Source: Achatina immaculata (taxonomy: Eukaryota; Mollusca; Gastropoda; Stylommatophora; Achatinidae). From it: 64,000 nt of DNA. Below the pieces are notes generated by a model. The model did not search any database. It saw only the letters and a list, made by a program, of their open reading frames with translations, and was not told where the DNA came from. Below, piece by piece: positions 24,796-35,027 of the stretch; position 1 is the first letter of the stretch, and each line of letters begins with the position of its first letter. The stretch is taken from positions 15,106,531-15,170,530 of the forward strand of contig CM019708.1 of assembly GCA_009760885.1 (NCBI GenBank), in the 5' to 3' direction. Made by a program: the position numbers and the translations under genes.

Positions 24796-26245
24796 CAGGT
24801 ATCCGTGGTATGAGGGGCCGCATGTAATACATGGCTTTGCCTCATAGAATCACCGAGCTACGAGCATGTATCCGTGGTATGAGGGACCGCATGTAATACA
24901 TGGCTTTGCCTCATAGAATCACCAAGCTACGAGCATGTATCCGTGGTGTGAGGGACCGCATGTAATACATGGCTTTGCCTCATAGAATCACCGAGCTACG
25001 AGCAGGTATCCGTGGTATGAGGGACCACATGTAATACATGGCTTTGCCTCATAGAATCACCGAGCTACGAGCAGGTATCCGTGGTATGAGAGACCGCATG
25101 TAATACATGGCTTTGCCTCATAGAATCACCAAGCTACGAGCATGTATCCGTGGTGTGAGGGACCGCATGTAATACATGGCTTTGCCTCATAGAATCACCG
25201 AGCTACGAGCATGTATTCGTGGTGTGAGGGACCGCATGTAATACATGGCTTTGCCTCATAGAATCACCGAGCTACGAGCATGTATCCGTGGTATGAGGGA
25301 CCGCATGTAATACATGGCTTTGCCTCATAGAATCACCGAGCTACGAGCATGTATCCGTGGTATGAGGGACCGCATGTAATACATGGCTTTGCCTCATAGA
25401 ATCACCGAGCTACGAGCAGGTATCCGTGGTATGAGGGGCCGCATGTAATACATGGCTTTGCCTCATAGAATCACCGAGCTACGAGCAGGTATCCGTGGTA
25501 TGAGGGACCGCATGTAATACATGGCTTTGCCTCATAGAATCACCAAGCTACGAGCATGTATCCGTGGTGTGAGGGACCGCATGTAATACATGGCTTTGCC
25601 TCATAGAATCACCGAGCTACGAGCAGGTATCCGTGGTATGAGGGACCACATGTAATACATGGCTTTGCCTCATAGAATCACCGAGCTACGAGCAGGTATC
25701 CGTGGTATGAGAGACCGCATGTAATACATGGCTTTGCCTCATAGAATCACCGAGCTACGAGCATGTATTCGTGGTGTGAGGGACCGCATGTAATACATGG
25801 CTTTGCCTCATAGAATCACCGAGCTACGAGCATGTATCCGTGGTATGAGGGACCGCATGTAATACATGGCTTTGCCTCATAGAATCACCGAGCTACGAGC
25901 ATGTATCCGTGGTATGAGGGACCGCATGTAATACATGGCTTTGCCTCATAGAATCACCAAGCTACGAGCATGTATCCGTGGTATGAGGGACCGCATGTAA
26001 TACATGGCTTTGCCTCATAGAATCACCGAGCTACGAGCATGTATGCGTGGTGTGAGGGACCGCATGTAATACATGGCTTTGCCTCATAGAATCACCGAGC
26101 TACGAGCATGTATCCGTGGTATGAGGGACCGCATGTAATACATGGCTTTGCCTCATAGAATCACCGAGCTACGAGCATGTATCCGTGGTATGAGGGACCG
26201 CATGTAATACATGGCTTTGCCTCATAGAATCACCAAGCTACGAGA
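24796..26245 (+). repeat. 69 bp satellite-like array, 21 units, with higher-order structure
   Basis: Unit CATGTATCCGTGGTATGAGG, GACCGCATGTAATACATGGC, TTTGCCTCATAGAATCACCG, AGCTACGAG. Each unit holds the odd-centred palindrome CATGTAATACATG. Variant sites (CAGG/CATG, TATG/TGTG, GGACCGC/GGACCACA/AGACCGC, CCGAG/CCAAG) define unit types. The order of types in units 1-9 is largely repeated in units 10-17. Confidence 0.96.
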
Positions 26246-26398
26246 AAGACGGAAATAAAACGAGCATGTTCACCCTGTCATGTCAGATAATTATAGCGTT
26301 CAGAATTATGAGCAGTGAAGCTAGCCAAGCCGGAGTTCTCTGTCTCTTTATTTATTCCAGTCCCTCTGATTTTCTCTCTCATTCTATCTGCCTCCTGC

Positions 26399-26560
26399 TG
26401 TCTTGTTTATGTCTCTCTCTCTCTCTCTCTCTCCCCTCCTGCTGTCTGTTTGTCTCCTACTCTCTCTTCCTCCACTGTCTCTTTCGTCTTTCTCTTACTA
26501 CTGTCTTCACTCACTCTCTCTCTCTCCCTTCCCCCGCCTCTCATTTCTCTCCAGATACAC
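26399..26560 (+). repeat. (CT)n-rich low-complexity tract
   Basis: CTCTCTCT runs at 26412-26433 and 26508-26528 lie in a pyrimidine-rich stretch. The overlapping Leu/Ser-rich frames of 60-130 residues are products of this composition. Confidence 0.85.
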
Positions 26561-26912
26561 AGTGTGTGTGTCAGTTTTGTGGCAATGTTGACTACGTCAG
26601 CATATCATGTATGTGAACTTACTGAATGCTGGTCAGTGTATCTTGTCTGCTTGCATTTGCTTATAACAAGTTTTCTGTTTGACTTGCAGGCCATAACCTT
26701 AGACATGGTTTCATAACCTAAACGTTTGATATACGGTCTGTTGATACAGTCATTCTAAGACAGGGGTCGCCAGAACTGAGTTTTTGCTGTGTTTTGTGTA
26801 GAACTAACAAATAGGACTTTGATAAAATGTTTAGAATCTAACGGCGCGTTGTTTAAACAGAAAACTACAGAATTAGTTCAGATTAGAAGAGTTTAAGAAG
26901 AACACAGAGACA

Positions 26913-27033
26913 ATGGCCCCATCAGTGGTACCTGTGGTGATAGGTTCCAGTCGAGTGCTTCTCTTCTGTGTGTGCGAGAAATGCTCAAACGTGACGTGTG
27001 TAAGAGTGCTGGACCTGGTGCCAGGAGGACAAG
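26913..27033 (+). CDS. Candidate first coding exon of the OTULIN-like gene, copy A
   Basis: The ATG at 26913 has a strong context (A at -3, G at +4). The exon encodes 40 residues plus one base, beginning MAPSVVPVVIGSS and ending LDLVPGGQ. A GTAATC donor follows at 27034 (phase 1). It is Cys-rich and mildly hydrophobic and matches no family I know. The next exon (27617) restores the frame. Assignment to the OTULIN-like gene rests on phase and strand only. It could instead belong to an unrelated gene whose 3' exons lie elsewhere. An apparently identical copy starts at 28108. Confidence 0.5.
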
Positions 27034-27616
27034 GTAATCTTCGCTTGACTTCTGTATGTGTGCGTGCCTTAAGTATGTGTGCTCGGAACGCAGGAAAACA
27101 GTTACAGAACTTGTAAGATTATCACAGGAAATTTCTGTTCCCCGAATCTGTCACAGATGTTGTTGCATCTGCACAAACAGGGCATGGATTTTTTTCTTCT
27201 TTTTTGTGATCGTCCATGTCATTAATCTTTAACTCATTATGTAAATGTACATCACGCAGACACAGATGTAGACCTTTAACGGGGGCCAGTATTATTTCAG
27301 CTTTTTACTTTTTTTTTGTTTGTTTGGGGGGGGGGGCACTCAGATCATAGCTGTGCCATTAAAGGACACCTGTCTGAAGATATGTGCATAGGCATTTATT
27401 TGTCTTGTTTTTACCTACTAAAAAGAGTGGCGTATTTTCAGCATTTTTATAGTTTGCTTTTTGGGTGAGGATGAGGCTTTTTTTAAAAAAGTATTAAAAC
27501 ATTAATACTTTTGGAAGAAAACTTTTGTGAAATGCGTTTATTGTTGAGTTGTTAAATTTGTCATCTTTTTTTTCTCATTAATTGATTGAAATTTTTGTTT
27601 GGCTCTTTCTTTTCAG

Positions 27617-27777
27617 TGAAAGCTGCCGGTGTAGTGTGCCTGATTGGGCTTGGACTCAGCCTAGGCACCCTGCTCTTGTACCGTCTCTACTTTCGCATTA
27701 TAGTCCCCTTCCTTCACAATGTTTGGTCCGCCAAGGGAAAGAAATCCTTGCTCGATGATGAGTACACGCTGTATTTG
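27617..27777 (+). CDS. Candidate transmembrane exon, copy A
   Basis: The acceptor TTTCTTTTCAG ends at 27616 and a strong GTATGT donor starts at 27778. The 161 nt exon completes the phase-1 codon and ends in phase 0. It encodes a single hydrophobic helix (about residues 43-62, AGVVCLIGLGLSLGTLLLY). A basic and aromatic stretch follows (RLYFR, KGKK), then DDEYTLYL. One helix followed by positive charges suggests an N-terminal anchor. The OTULIN paralogue OTULINL (FAM105A) also has an N-terminal membrane segment before its OTU fold, which supports joining this exon to 51586. The roughly 23.8 kb intron this requires is unproven. Confidence 0.52.
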
Positions 27778-28107
27778 GTATGTTAACAGCTTTCAGTTTG
27801 TTTCTGTTGTGTAAATGCTGTCACTCCTGCAGTCTGTTCCTGTGTCTGTTTTATACATCATGATGTGTACTTTGTTTCAGTTCTCATTGCCATGAGACCT
27901 AACTGTGTGCTCTACCGCCCATTTATCATGGTGCTGATAGATGGTGCTGACAGATGGTGCTGATAGATGGTGCTGATAGATGGTGCTGATAGATGGTGCT
28001 AACAAATAGGACTTTGATAAAATGTTTAGAATCTAACGGCGCGTTGTTTAAACAGAAAACTACAGAATTAGTTCAGATTAGAAGAGTTTAAGAAGAACAC
28101 AGAGACA

Positions 28108-28228
28108 ATGGCCCCATCAGTGGTACCTGTGGTGATAGGTTCCAGTCGAGTGCTTCTCTTCTGTGTGTGCGAGAAATGCTCAAACGTGACGTGTGTAAGA
28201 GTGCTGGACCTGGTGCCAGGAGGACAAG
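28108..28228 (+). CDS. Candidate first coding exon, copy B
   Basis: This is the second copy of the exon at 26913, with the same ATG context, the same 40 residues and the same GTAATC donor at 28229. If both copies are real, either could be used as first exon, or one is a non-functional duplicate. Splicing copy A exon 2 to copy B exon 1 is impossible because exon 1 has no acceptor. Confidence 0.45.
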
Positions 28229-28811
28229 GTAATCTTCGCTTGACTTCTGTATGTGTGCGTGCCTTAAGTATGTGTGCTCGGAACGCAGGAAAACAGTTAC
28301 AGAACTTGTAAGATTATCACAGGAAATTTCTGTTCCCCGAATCTGTCACAGATGTTGTTGCATCTGCACAAACAGGGCATGGATTTTTTTCTTCTTTTTT
28401 GTGATCGTCCATGTCATTAATCTTTAACTCATTATGTAAATGTACATCACGCAGACACAGATGTAGACCTTTAACGGGGGCCAGTATTATTTCAGCTTTT
28501 TACTTTTTTTTTGTTTGTTTGGGGGGGGGGGCACTCAGATCATAGCTGTGCCATTAAAGGACACCTGTCTGAAGATATGTGCATAGGCATTTATTTGTCT
28601 TGTTTTTACCTACTAAAAAGAGTGGCGTATTTTCAGCATTTTTATAGTTTGCTTTTTGGGTGAGGATGAGGCTTTTTTTAAAAAAGTATTAAAACATTAA
28701 TACTTTTGGAAGAAAACTTTTGTGAAATGCGTTTATTGTTGAGTTGTTAAATTTGTCATCTTTTTTTTCTCATTAATTGATTGAAATTTTTGTTTGGCTC
28801 TTTCTTTTCAG

Positions 28812-28972
28812 TGAAAGCTGCCGGTGTAGTGTGCCTGATTGGGCTTGGACTCAGCCTAGGCACCCTGCTCTTGTACCGTCTCTACTTTCGCATTATAGTC
28901 CCCTTCCTTCACAATGTTTGGTCCGCCAAGGGAAAGAAATCCTTGCTCGATGATGAGTACACGCTGTATTTG
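28812..28972 (+). CDS. Candidate transmembrane exon, copy B
   Basis: This is the second copy of the exon at 27617, with intact acceptor and GTATGT donor (28973). It is the copy nearer to the 51586 exon. If both copies are real, a transcript from copy A could include both transmembrane exons. Copy A exon 2 ends in phase 0 while copy B exon 2 needs phase 1, so that inclusion would shift the frame. Confidence 0.45.
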
Positions 28973-29109
28973 GTATGTTAACAGCTTTCAGTTTGTTTCT
29001 GTTGTGTAAATGCTGTCACTCCTGCAGTCTGTTCCTGTGTCTGTTTTATACATCATGATGTGTACTTTGTTTCAGTTCTCATTGCCATGAGACCTAACTG
29101 TGTGCTCTA

Positions 29110-29802
29110 CCGCCCATTTATCATGGTGCTGATAGATGGTGCTGACAGATGGTGCTGATAGATGGTGCTGATAGATGGTGCTGATAGATGGTGCTGACAG
29201 ATGGTGCTGATAGATGGTGCTGATAGATGGTGCTGACAGATGGTGCTGACAGATGGTGCTGACAGATGGTGCTGACAGATGGTGCTGATAGATGGTGCTG
29301 ATAGATGGTGCTGACAGATGGTGCTGACAGATGGTGCTGACAGATGGTGCTGATAGATGGTACTGACAGATGGTGCTGACAGATGGTGCTGATAGATGGT
29401 GCTGATAGATGGTGCTGATAGATGGTGCTGATAGATGGTGCTGACAGATGGTGCTGACAGATGGTGCCGACAGATGGTGCCGACAGATGGTGCTGATAGA
29501 TGGTGCTGATAGATGGTGCTGACAGATGGTGCTGACAGATGGTGCTGATAGATGGTGCTGACAGATGGTGCTGACAGATGGTGCTGATAGATGGTGCTGA
29601 TAGATGGTGCTGACAGATGGTGCTGACAGATGGTGCTGACAGATGGTGCTGACAGATGGTGCTGACAGATGGTGCTGATAGATGGTGCTGACAGATGGTG
29701 CTGATAGATGGTGCTGACAGATGGTGCTGACAGATGGTGCTGATAGATGGTGCTGACAGATGGTGCTGATAGATGGTGCTGACAGATGGTGCTGATAGAT
29801 GG
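29110..29802 (+). repeat. 13 bp minisatellite, about 52 units
   Basis: The unit GATAGATGGTGCT alternates with GACAGATGGTGCT in an irregular order. A few units read GGTGCC or GGTACT. Neither form makes a stop on the minus strand, so a spurious 246-residue minus-strand frame with a 13-residue period results. Confidence 0.96.
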
Positions 29803-30214
29803 TTTTATTCATGGCTTCGGAGCACCAGTCTACCGTGACAGGTCACTCAGTAAGCTCAGGCGACCACATCAGCCCCCGCCTTGTTTGACAGACTGTCGTG
29901 AGAGCCGGTGCTGGGTAGGCGACATAACAACCTGAGAGATACCCATTTTGGCTTTGAATTATATGCTGTGCTCATATATGACTGATTACCCAGAGTAGGG
30001 AAGCGGTAGTTTGATGGGGTGGCGGGGGGGAGAGACTGCATAATCCAACAATCTGACCTAAACTCTTTCCAAGGGTACAGCATATAAGTTCAACAAAGTG
30101 CGATCAGGTATCAGTTATTGACGTTATAATATAATGTCTGATGCTGAATGTGTTCTGTATGTAACTCCGTAATCATGGTTGTACTCAAGCCAGCGGCGGG
30201 GAATCTTCAAAGAA
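29803..30214. other. Unassigned DNA
   Basis: No gene is recognised between the 13 bp array and the purine-rich tract. Confidence 0.4.
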
Positions 30215-31345
30215 TACAAAATGGAGGAATGTGGGGAAGCACGAAGAAAACTGGGTACGGTAATGTGGGAAAACACAAAGATAACAAGACAAAGGAATCT
30301 AGGAAAACATGAAAACAAAGAAGGGGAATGAAGGAAAACATGAAGAAAACAAAGTAAGGGAATGAAGGAAAACATGAAGAAAATAAAGAAGAGGAATCAA
30401 GGAAAACGTGAAGAAAACAAAGAAGGGGTATAAAGGAAAACATGAAGAAAACAAAGAAGGGGAATCCAGGAAAACATGAAGAAAACAAATTAGGGGAATC
30501 CTGGAAAACATGAAGAAAACAAATTAGGGGAATCCAGGAAAACATGAAGAAAACAAATTAGGGGAATCCAGGAAAACATGAAAAAAAAACAAATTAGGGG
30601 GATCCAGGAAAATATGAAGAAAACAAAAAAGAAGAATCAAGGAAAACAAAGAAAGGGAATCCAGGAAAACATTAAGAAAACAGAGTAGGGGAATCAAGGA
30701 AACATGAAGAAAACAAAAAAGGGGAATCCAGGAAAACATGAAGAAAACAGAAGGGGAATCAAGGAAACATGAAGAAAACAAATTAGAGGAATGAAGAAAG
30801 CAATGTAGTGAAATCAAGGAAAATATGAAGAAAACAAAGTAGGGGAATTTGGGAAAACACACACACACTCATACACACACCCAAACAAGATACTGGAGTG
30901 ATGGAAAATACAAAGAAAATAAAATAGGGGGATCAGGGAAATCATGAAGAAAACAAGGTACTGGAGTGATGGAAAATACAAAGAAAATAAAATAGGGGGA
31001 TAGGGAAACCATGAAGAAAACAAAGTAAGGGCATCTGGGAAAACACAAAACAAAGGAAAATCTGGGAAAACACAATGAAAACAACGTACGGAAATCGAGG
31101 AAAACACTAAGAAAACAAAGTTGAGGCATTTGGGAAAACACAATGAAAAACAACGTACGGGAATCCGGGAAAACACAATGAAAACAACGTACGGGAATCC
31201 GGGAAAACACTAAGAAAACAAAGTTGAGGAATCTGGGAAAACACGAAGAAAGCACAGTAAGGGTAACGCGAGAACAAAATGGGAGAATCTGGGAAAATGC
31301 GAAGAAAACAAAATATGAGCATCTGAGGGAAAAAAAAACCATACG
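30215..31345 (+). repeat. Degenerate ~34 bp purine-rich minisatellite
   Basis: Diverged units of the form GGGGAATCCAGGAAAACATG, AAGAAAACAAATTA run for about 1.1 kb, making the plus strand strongly purine-rich. Units differ by many substitutions and indels. The minus-strand Phe/Leu/Cys-rich frames (up to 159 residues) are by-products. Confidence 0.85.
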
Positions 31346-31715
31346 CACGCACGCACAGACAAACAGATAGACAGAAAGGAAGAAATGGCTATGGAATGAT
31401 TACAAACGGAAGCACAGACTGAAGTAAAACGAGTACTTTTAGTCACGGGAGTCAGAGCGCTAATCACTCAGCAGAAGCAGCGCGTGCTCACTGAAGAAGA
31501 CACACAGATCCAGAATTGCTTTGACGACAAAAGCCTTTTCATAGAATCTGCTTGATCTCTGGTTTTTTTGGTTTTTTTTAGTAACTATCCGGCTAATAAT
31601 TTTAAAAAAAGTACCAAAAAAACTGTGCTTTAATCTTTGCCTAACCAAGCAATTAGTGAAAGGTTATTTTGTTCTATGCCACATGTAGCGCCGATAAATT
31701 GAGGGTGACAGCGAA

Positions 31716-31794
31716 TCTGTCTGTCTGTCTGTCCGTCCGTCCGTCCGTCCGTCCGTCTGTCTGTCTGTCTATTTCCCCCCCCCCCCCCCCCCCC
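31716..31794 (+). repeat. (TCTG)n(TCCG)n(TCTG)n plus C run
   Basis: Tetranucleotide runs with a switch from CTGT to CCGT and back are followed by about 19 C residues. They lie just left of the hAT transposon. Confidence 0.9.
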
Positions 31795-31813
31795 GACAAA
31801 ATAAATGCAGAAT

Positions 31814-34800
31814 TAGGGTTGCCAGATTCTGTAAATGAGAAAACCGGGACATTTTTCTCGGACTGAAAAAAGAAAAGCTATTAGAATATCGTCATTAATT
31901 ACTAATATAAACAGTAGCAGACATGTTCTGACATCTAAGAATTGTTGTTTTCAAATAGCTTATCCAAGGAAAGAATATAAGTTACGCCATACTAATGTTA
32001 TCCTTCAGCTCAGAAGTGCAGAAACTGTTAATATTTCATGTATGTATAATAGCTATGTTTAATGTTTTATACTTTTGCATGAATTTTGAAATTAAAATAG
32101 CTCAAAATTAATTCACGGGAAGCAGAACATTCTTTATCTGAGTATTAATGTATGTATTTTACTGTCATATATTTACCTTCAGCTTCCTCCATCATCCTGC
32201 CGTCCTGCCGTCCTGCCTCCTGCTCCTAGTATTTATTCGATTTCAAACTTCAGAAAAGAAGATCTTGCCGCTGACTGACATAATCATAGAATTCTGAGCA
32301 GCTTATTCCATAATTAAAAGTATATTTATTTATTGCTTGGACTGTTGAGACGTGAAGGCGATTTCGTTCCTCTCTTCAGTGTACATTCATGAGAGAAAGT
32401 ACACTTTCCACATTTGAATTATGTCCAGGAACACTAAAGATGAATTCGCAGTTTTAGTAACTCAGAGTACTTACTGCTCCAAAGATTCAGACTGTCCATA
32501 GAAATAAGTCCACTTCTTCTAGTTGGATTTTCTATTCCAGTTGCCCTTCTCCTTTGCGAGTACTGCTTCAGTACAGTGCTTCAGATATTTAGTAGTAGTA
32601 GTATATAACAGTAGTTAATCGTCAGTTGACTGCCCCTTGTTCTGCAGAAACTTTACAGTCTCTTCCACTTCTAACCATGCTGGTACGGAGTCTAACAGCA
32701 TCCACTTACAGGTGGAAAATTCATTCAGATATGTCATCCAACTCTGTACGTAAATCATGACGTGTTTCATTAAACTCTTCCATCTCAACATACAATTTAT
32801 TTATATTTACAGCTAATAGGGCTACTTCATCTTCTGCTTATTTCACAATAGATTTCACTTTTAGGGGAAGAAATCCTTCTTTTTTTTCTGCTGATTGATT
32901 TATCAATGTAAGGGATTCCTCTAAAATTACACCTACTTCTAAGACGTGATTGATTTATCAATGTAAGGGATTCCTCTAAAATTACACCTACTTCTAAGAC
33001 GTGATTGATTTATCAATGTAAGGGATTCCTCTAAAATTACACCTACTTCTAAGACGTGATTGATTTATCAATGTAAGGGATTCCTCTAAAATTACACCTA
33101 CTTCTAAGACGTGATTGATTTATCAATGTAAGGGATTCCTCTAAAATGACACCTACTTCTAAGACGTGATTGATTTATCAGTGTAAGGGATTCCTCTAAA
33201 ATGACACCTACTTCTAAGACGTGATTGATTTATCAATGTAAGGGATTCCTCTAAAATGACACCTACTTCTAAGACGCTACTATCTGTCTTCTCCAGTTGA
33301 AGTATTTGTCTATTAAATATACCCTTCTGACTGGATACACCAAAGATAGGGTTCGCTTACGGATTTTTAAACAGGGTAATCAAGGCTTTTGGTGCTTTTT
33401 CTTCTGAGAGGAAAAGCGATTTTAGTGCTTCATAAAGTTGTAATAATCTTTCCGCTACAATAAGCAAAGATAACCCTCTTGTTTTTGTATATGACAGCAA
33501 TTTGCGATATTCTAAAGCCACAGATTCGCAGAATTCTTTCAGATGCTTTCTGCTACGATATGTATTGAGAAATAATTGAACAGTTTAATTATTATATTCT
33601 CCACATCTGGCTGCTGCCTTTACCAAATTATGAAGTATGGACGCAGGCATCCGGCACAGAGATTTTCATTTAGTTCACACTTCACTTATGTGAGCACATT
33701 GTTCGTACCAGTTCGTCGTACTCCACCAAAATTAGTATTTGCATTGTCGCCACAGAACGCAATGCATTTATCTTTATCAGTCTTGTTCTCTTCTAATGTG
33801 TTATCACAGTACGTGCTTATTTCAGAAGCAGTTTCACTTTTTGAGGAACCCAGTTTAAGCACTGTTATAGTCATAGCATTTTTAAAAACTAAAGTACTGA
33901 ACAGGCGATGGGAAAATCTTCTCGGCACCGTGATAACTAGCGTCTGTCGCAATACCAAAATAGTGGGTATTTGCTAAATTATCACATAATTGTTTGGTAG
34001 TGACAGACGCTAAACTGGTTTTTACTATTTCTGTTGCTTTAGTTCTCCCCAGTGTCATATTTTGTGCTATTTTGAAATCATTAAAAATTTTAGAGTTTAA
34101 CTTGGTAGTGCAATCTATTGAACGACATATGATGTTTAATTGTGTTGTCAATTCCGTCGCTTGTACTGATTTTTTCCTGTTTAGAAGATTTAGGCACAAA
34201 GTAACTGTCCAGTCTTTTAGAAGTGCTTGCAGAATACTTGTTTGATTTATGCTTTTCGCTTGCTACGTGCTCTTTTATATCCTCTCTTCCGCCATGCGCA
34301 GCGGCATTGTAACACTTACACATTTTACATTCTGCTTCATTGTCATTTCTCCCTCGTTTTATAAAAGACACATTCTGTGAATATATTTCATGAAAGGAAT
34401 GCATTCTCTTAAGCGTTTTGAAAACACTTCATGCAGTTATTGCATATATATATATATATGGGTATCTCTCAACACCGACAATAGTGAAAAAGCACTTTTT
34501 TTCTTTCACTAGTCATAAAACTCAAAGAGACGATACGTTATCGATTTTCATGGATATGATGCGGATAATGGTAAAACAGATTTTTCTTACCAAAACTTGC
34601 AAACACTGTAGTCTCCAAAAGCAAGTAAACTATTAAGACAGTGGACAGGAGAGATGTCGCACCTTAACTGTTTTGCTGTACAGATCCTCGTTTTCTTTTG
34701 CCGCGGTCACGCGGAGGAGATATGACGTCGCCAAAAGAAAACGCCTCTTTCACCAAGACAGAAGAAGGAAAACGAAATGACAGGAAACCCACAAACTGTC

Positions 34801-35019
34801 AAATCCAACTCAGAGACAGGGATAACAAATTAAATTTCTGCAATTTTATTGTTTTTGGAGTATGTATAGCAGTTTTGTCGACCTGAAACAGTAGGTAGAG
34901 AGAACCCGAACGCAAAATCTTGAAAGGAAAAAACAAAACAAAACAGGACAAATAGGCGTCCCGAAGCATTTTTCGGGACAGTGAATCTTTTTATTCAGCC
35001 GGGACGCCTGGCAACCCTA
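31814..35019 (-). mobile_element. hAT transposon, about 3.2 kb, with terminal repeats
   Basis: The left end TAGGGTTGCCAG (31814) is matched by CTGGCAACCCTA ending at 35019. The flanking octamers TGCAGAAT (31806-31813) and CCCAGAAT (35020-35027) agree at 6 of 8 bases, consistent with an 8 bp hAT target duplication. The minus-strand transposase starts near 34404 with a BED-type zinc finger (CKMC...HVASEKH). It continues with TKQLCDNLANTHYFGIATDA (likely first catalytic Asp) and, after a frameshift near 33900, CIAFCGDNANTNFGG (likely second Asp). The C-terminal half is degraded and contains a 55 bp minisatellite. Inactive. Confidence 0.86.
32893..33277 (-). repeat. 55 bp minisatellite inside hAT coding region
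   Basis: Seven units begin with GATTGATTTATCAATGTAAG at 55 bp spacing (32893, 32948, 33003, 33058, 33113, 33168, 33223). The last three units carry ATGACA instead of ATTACA, and the sixth has CAGTG for CAATG. On the minus strand one unit is readable as VLEVGVILEESLTLINQS, probably transposase sequence. As 55 is not a multiple of three, each added unit shifts the frame. Confidence 0.9.
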
Positions 35020-35027
35020 CCCAGAAT

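Larger units (their letters stand above)
26804..27998 (+). repeat. 1195 bp tandem duplication, copy A
   Basis: 26804-27998 and 27999-29193 align at a constant 1195 bp offset with no difference that I could see, including an 11-base G run (27326-27336 and 28521-28531). Copy A ends with about six units of the 13 bp repeat. Confidence 0.95.
27999..29193 (+). repeat. 1195 bp tandem duplication, copy B
   Basis: It starts inside a 13 bp repeat unit (GATGGTGCT joined to AACAAATAGG) and ends in the long 13 bp array. It carries the second set of the two candidate exons with splice sites intact. Confidence 0.95.

Noticed and set aside
26266..26716. Leu/Ser-rich 116- and 133-residue frames
   Set aside because: Driven by CT-rich low-complexity sequence, with overlapping frames of the same composition.
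26760..26780. CAGGGGTCGCCAGAACTGAG resembling a hAT terminal repeat
   Set aside because: No matching inverted end or 8 bp duplication was found within reach.
29072..29812. 246-residue minus-strand frame with His/Ser repeats
   Set aside because: A 13 bp array whose units lack stops gives a 13-residue periodic frame by chance. No start context or homology.
30207..31348. Several overlapping Phe/Cys/Leu-rich minus-strand frames resembling membrane proteins
   Set aside because: All are complements of the purine-rich minisatellite and appear in three frames at once.
33576..34245. Plus-strand frames of 83-133 residues
   Set aside because: Antisense shadows of the hAT transposase, whose minus-strand frames show the BED finger and catalytic motifs.
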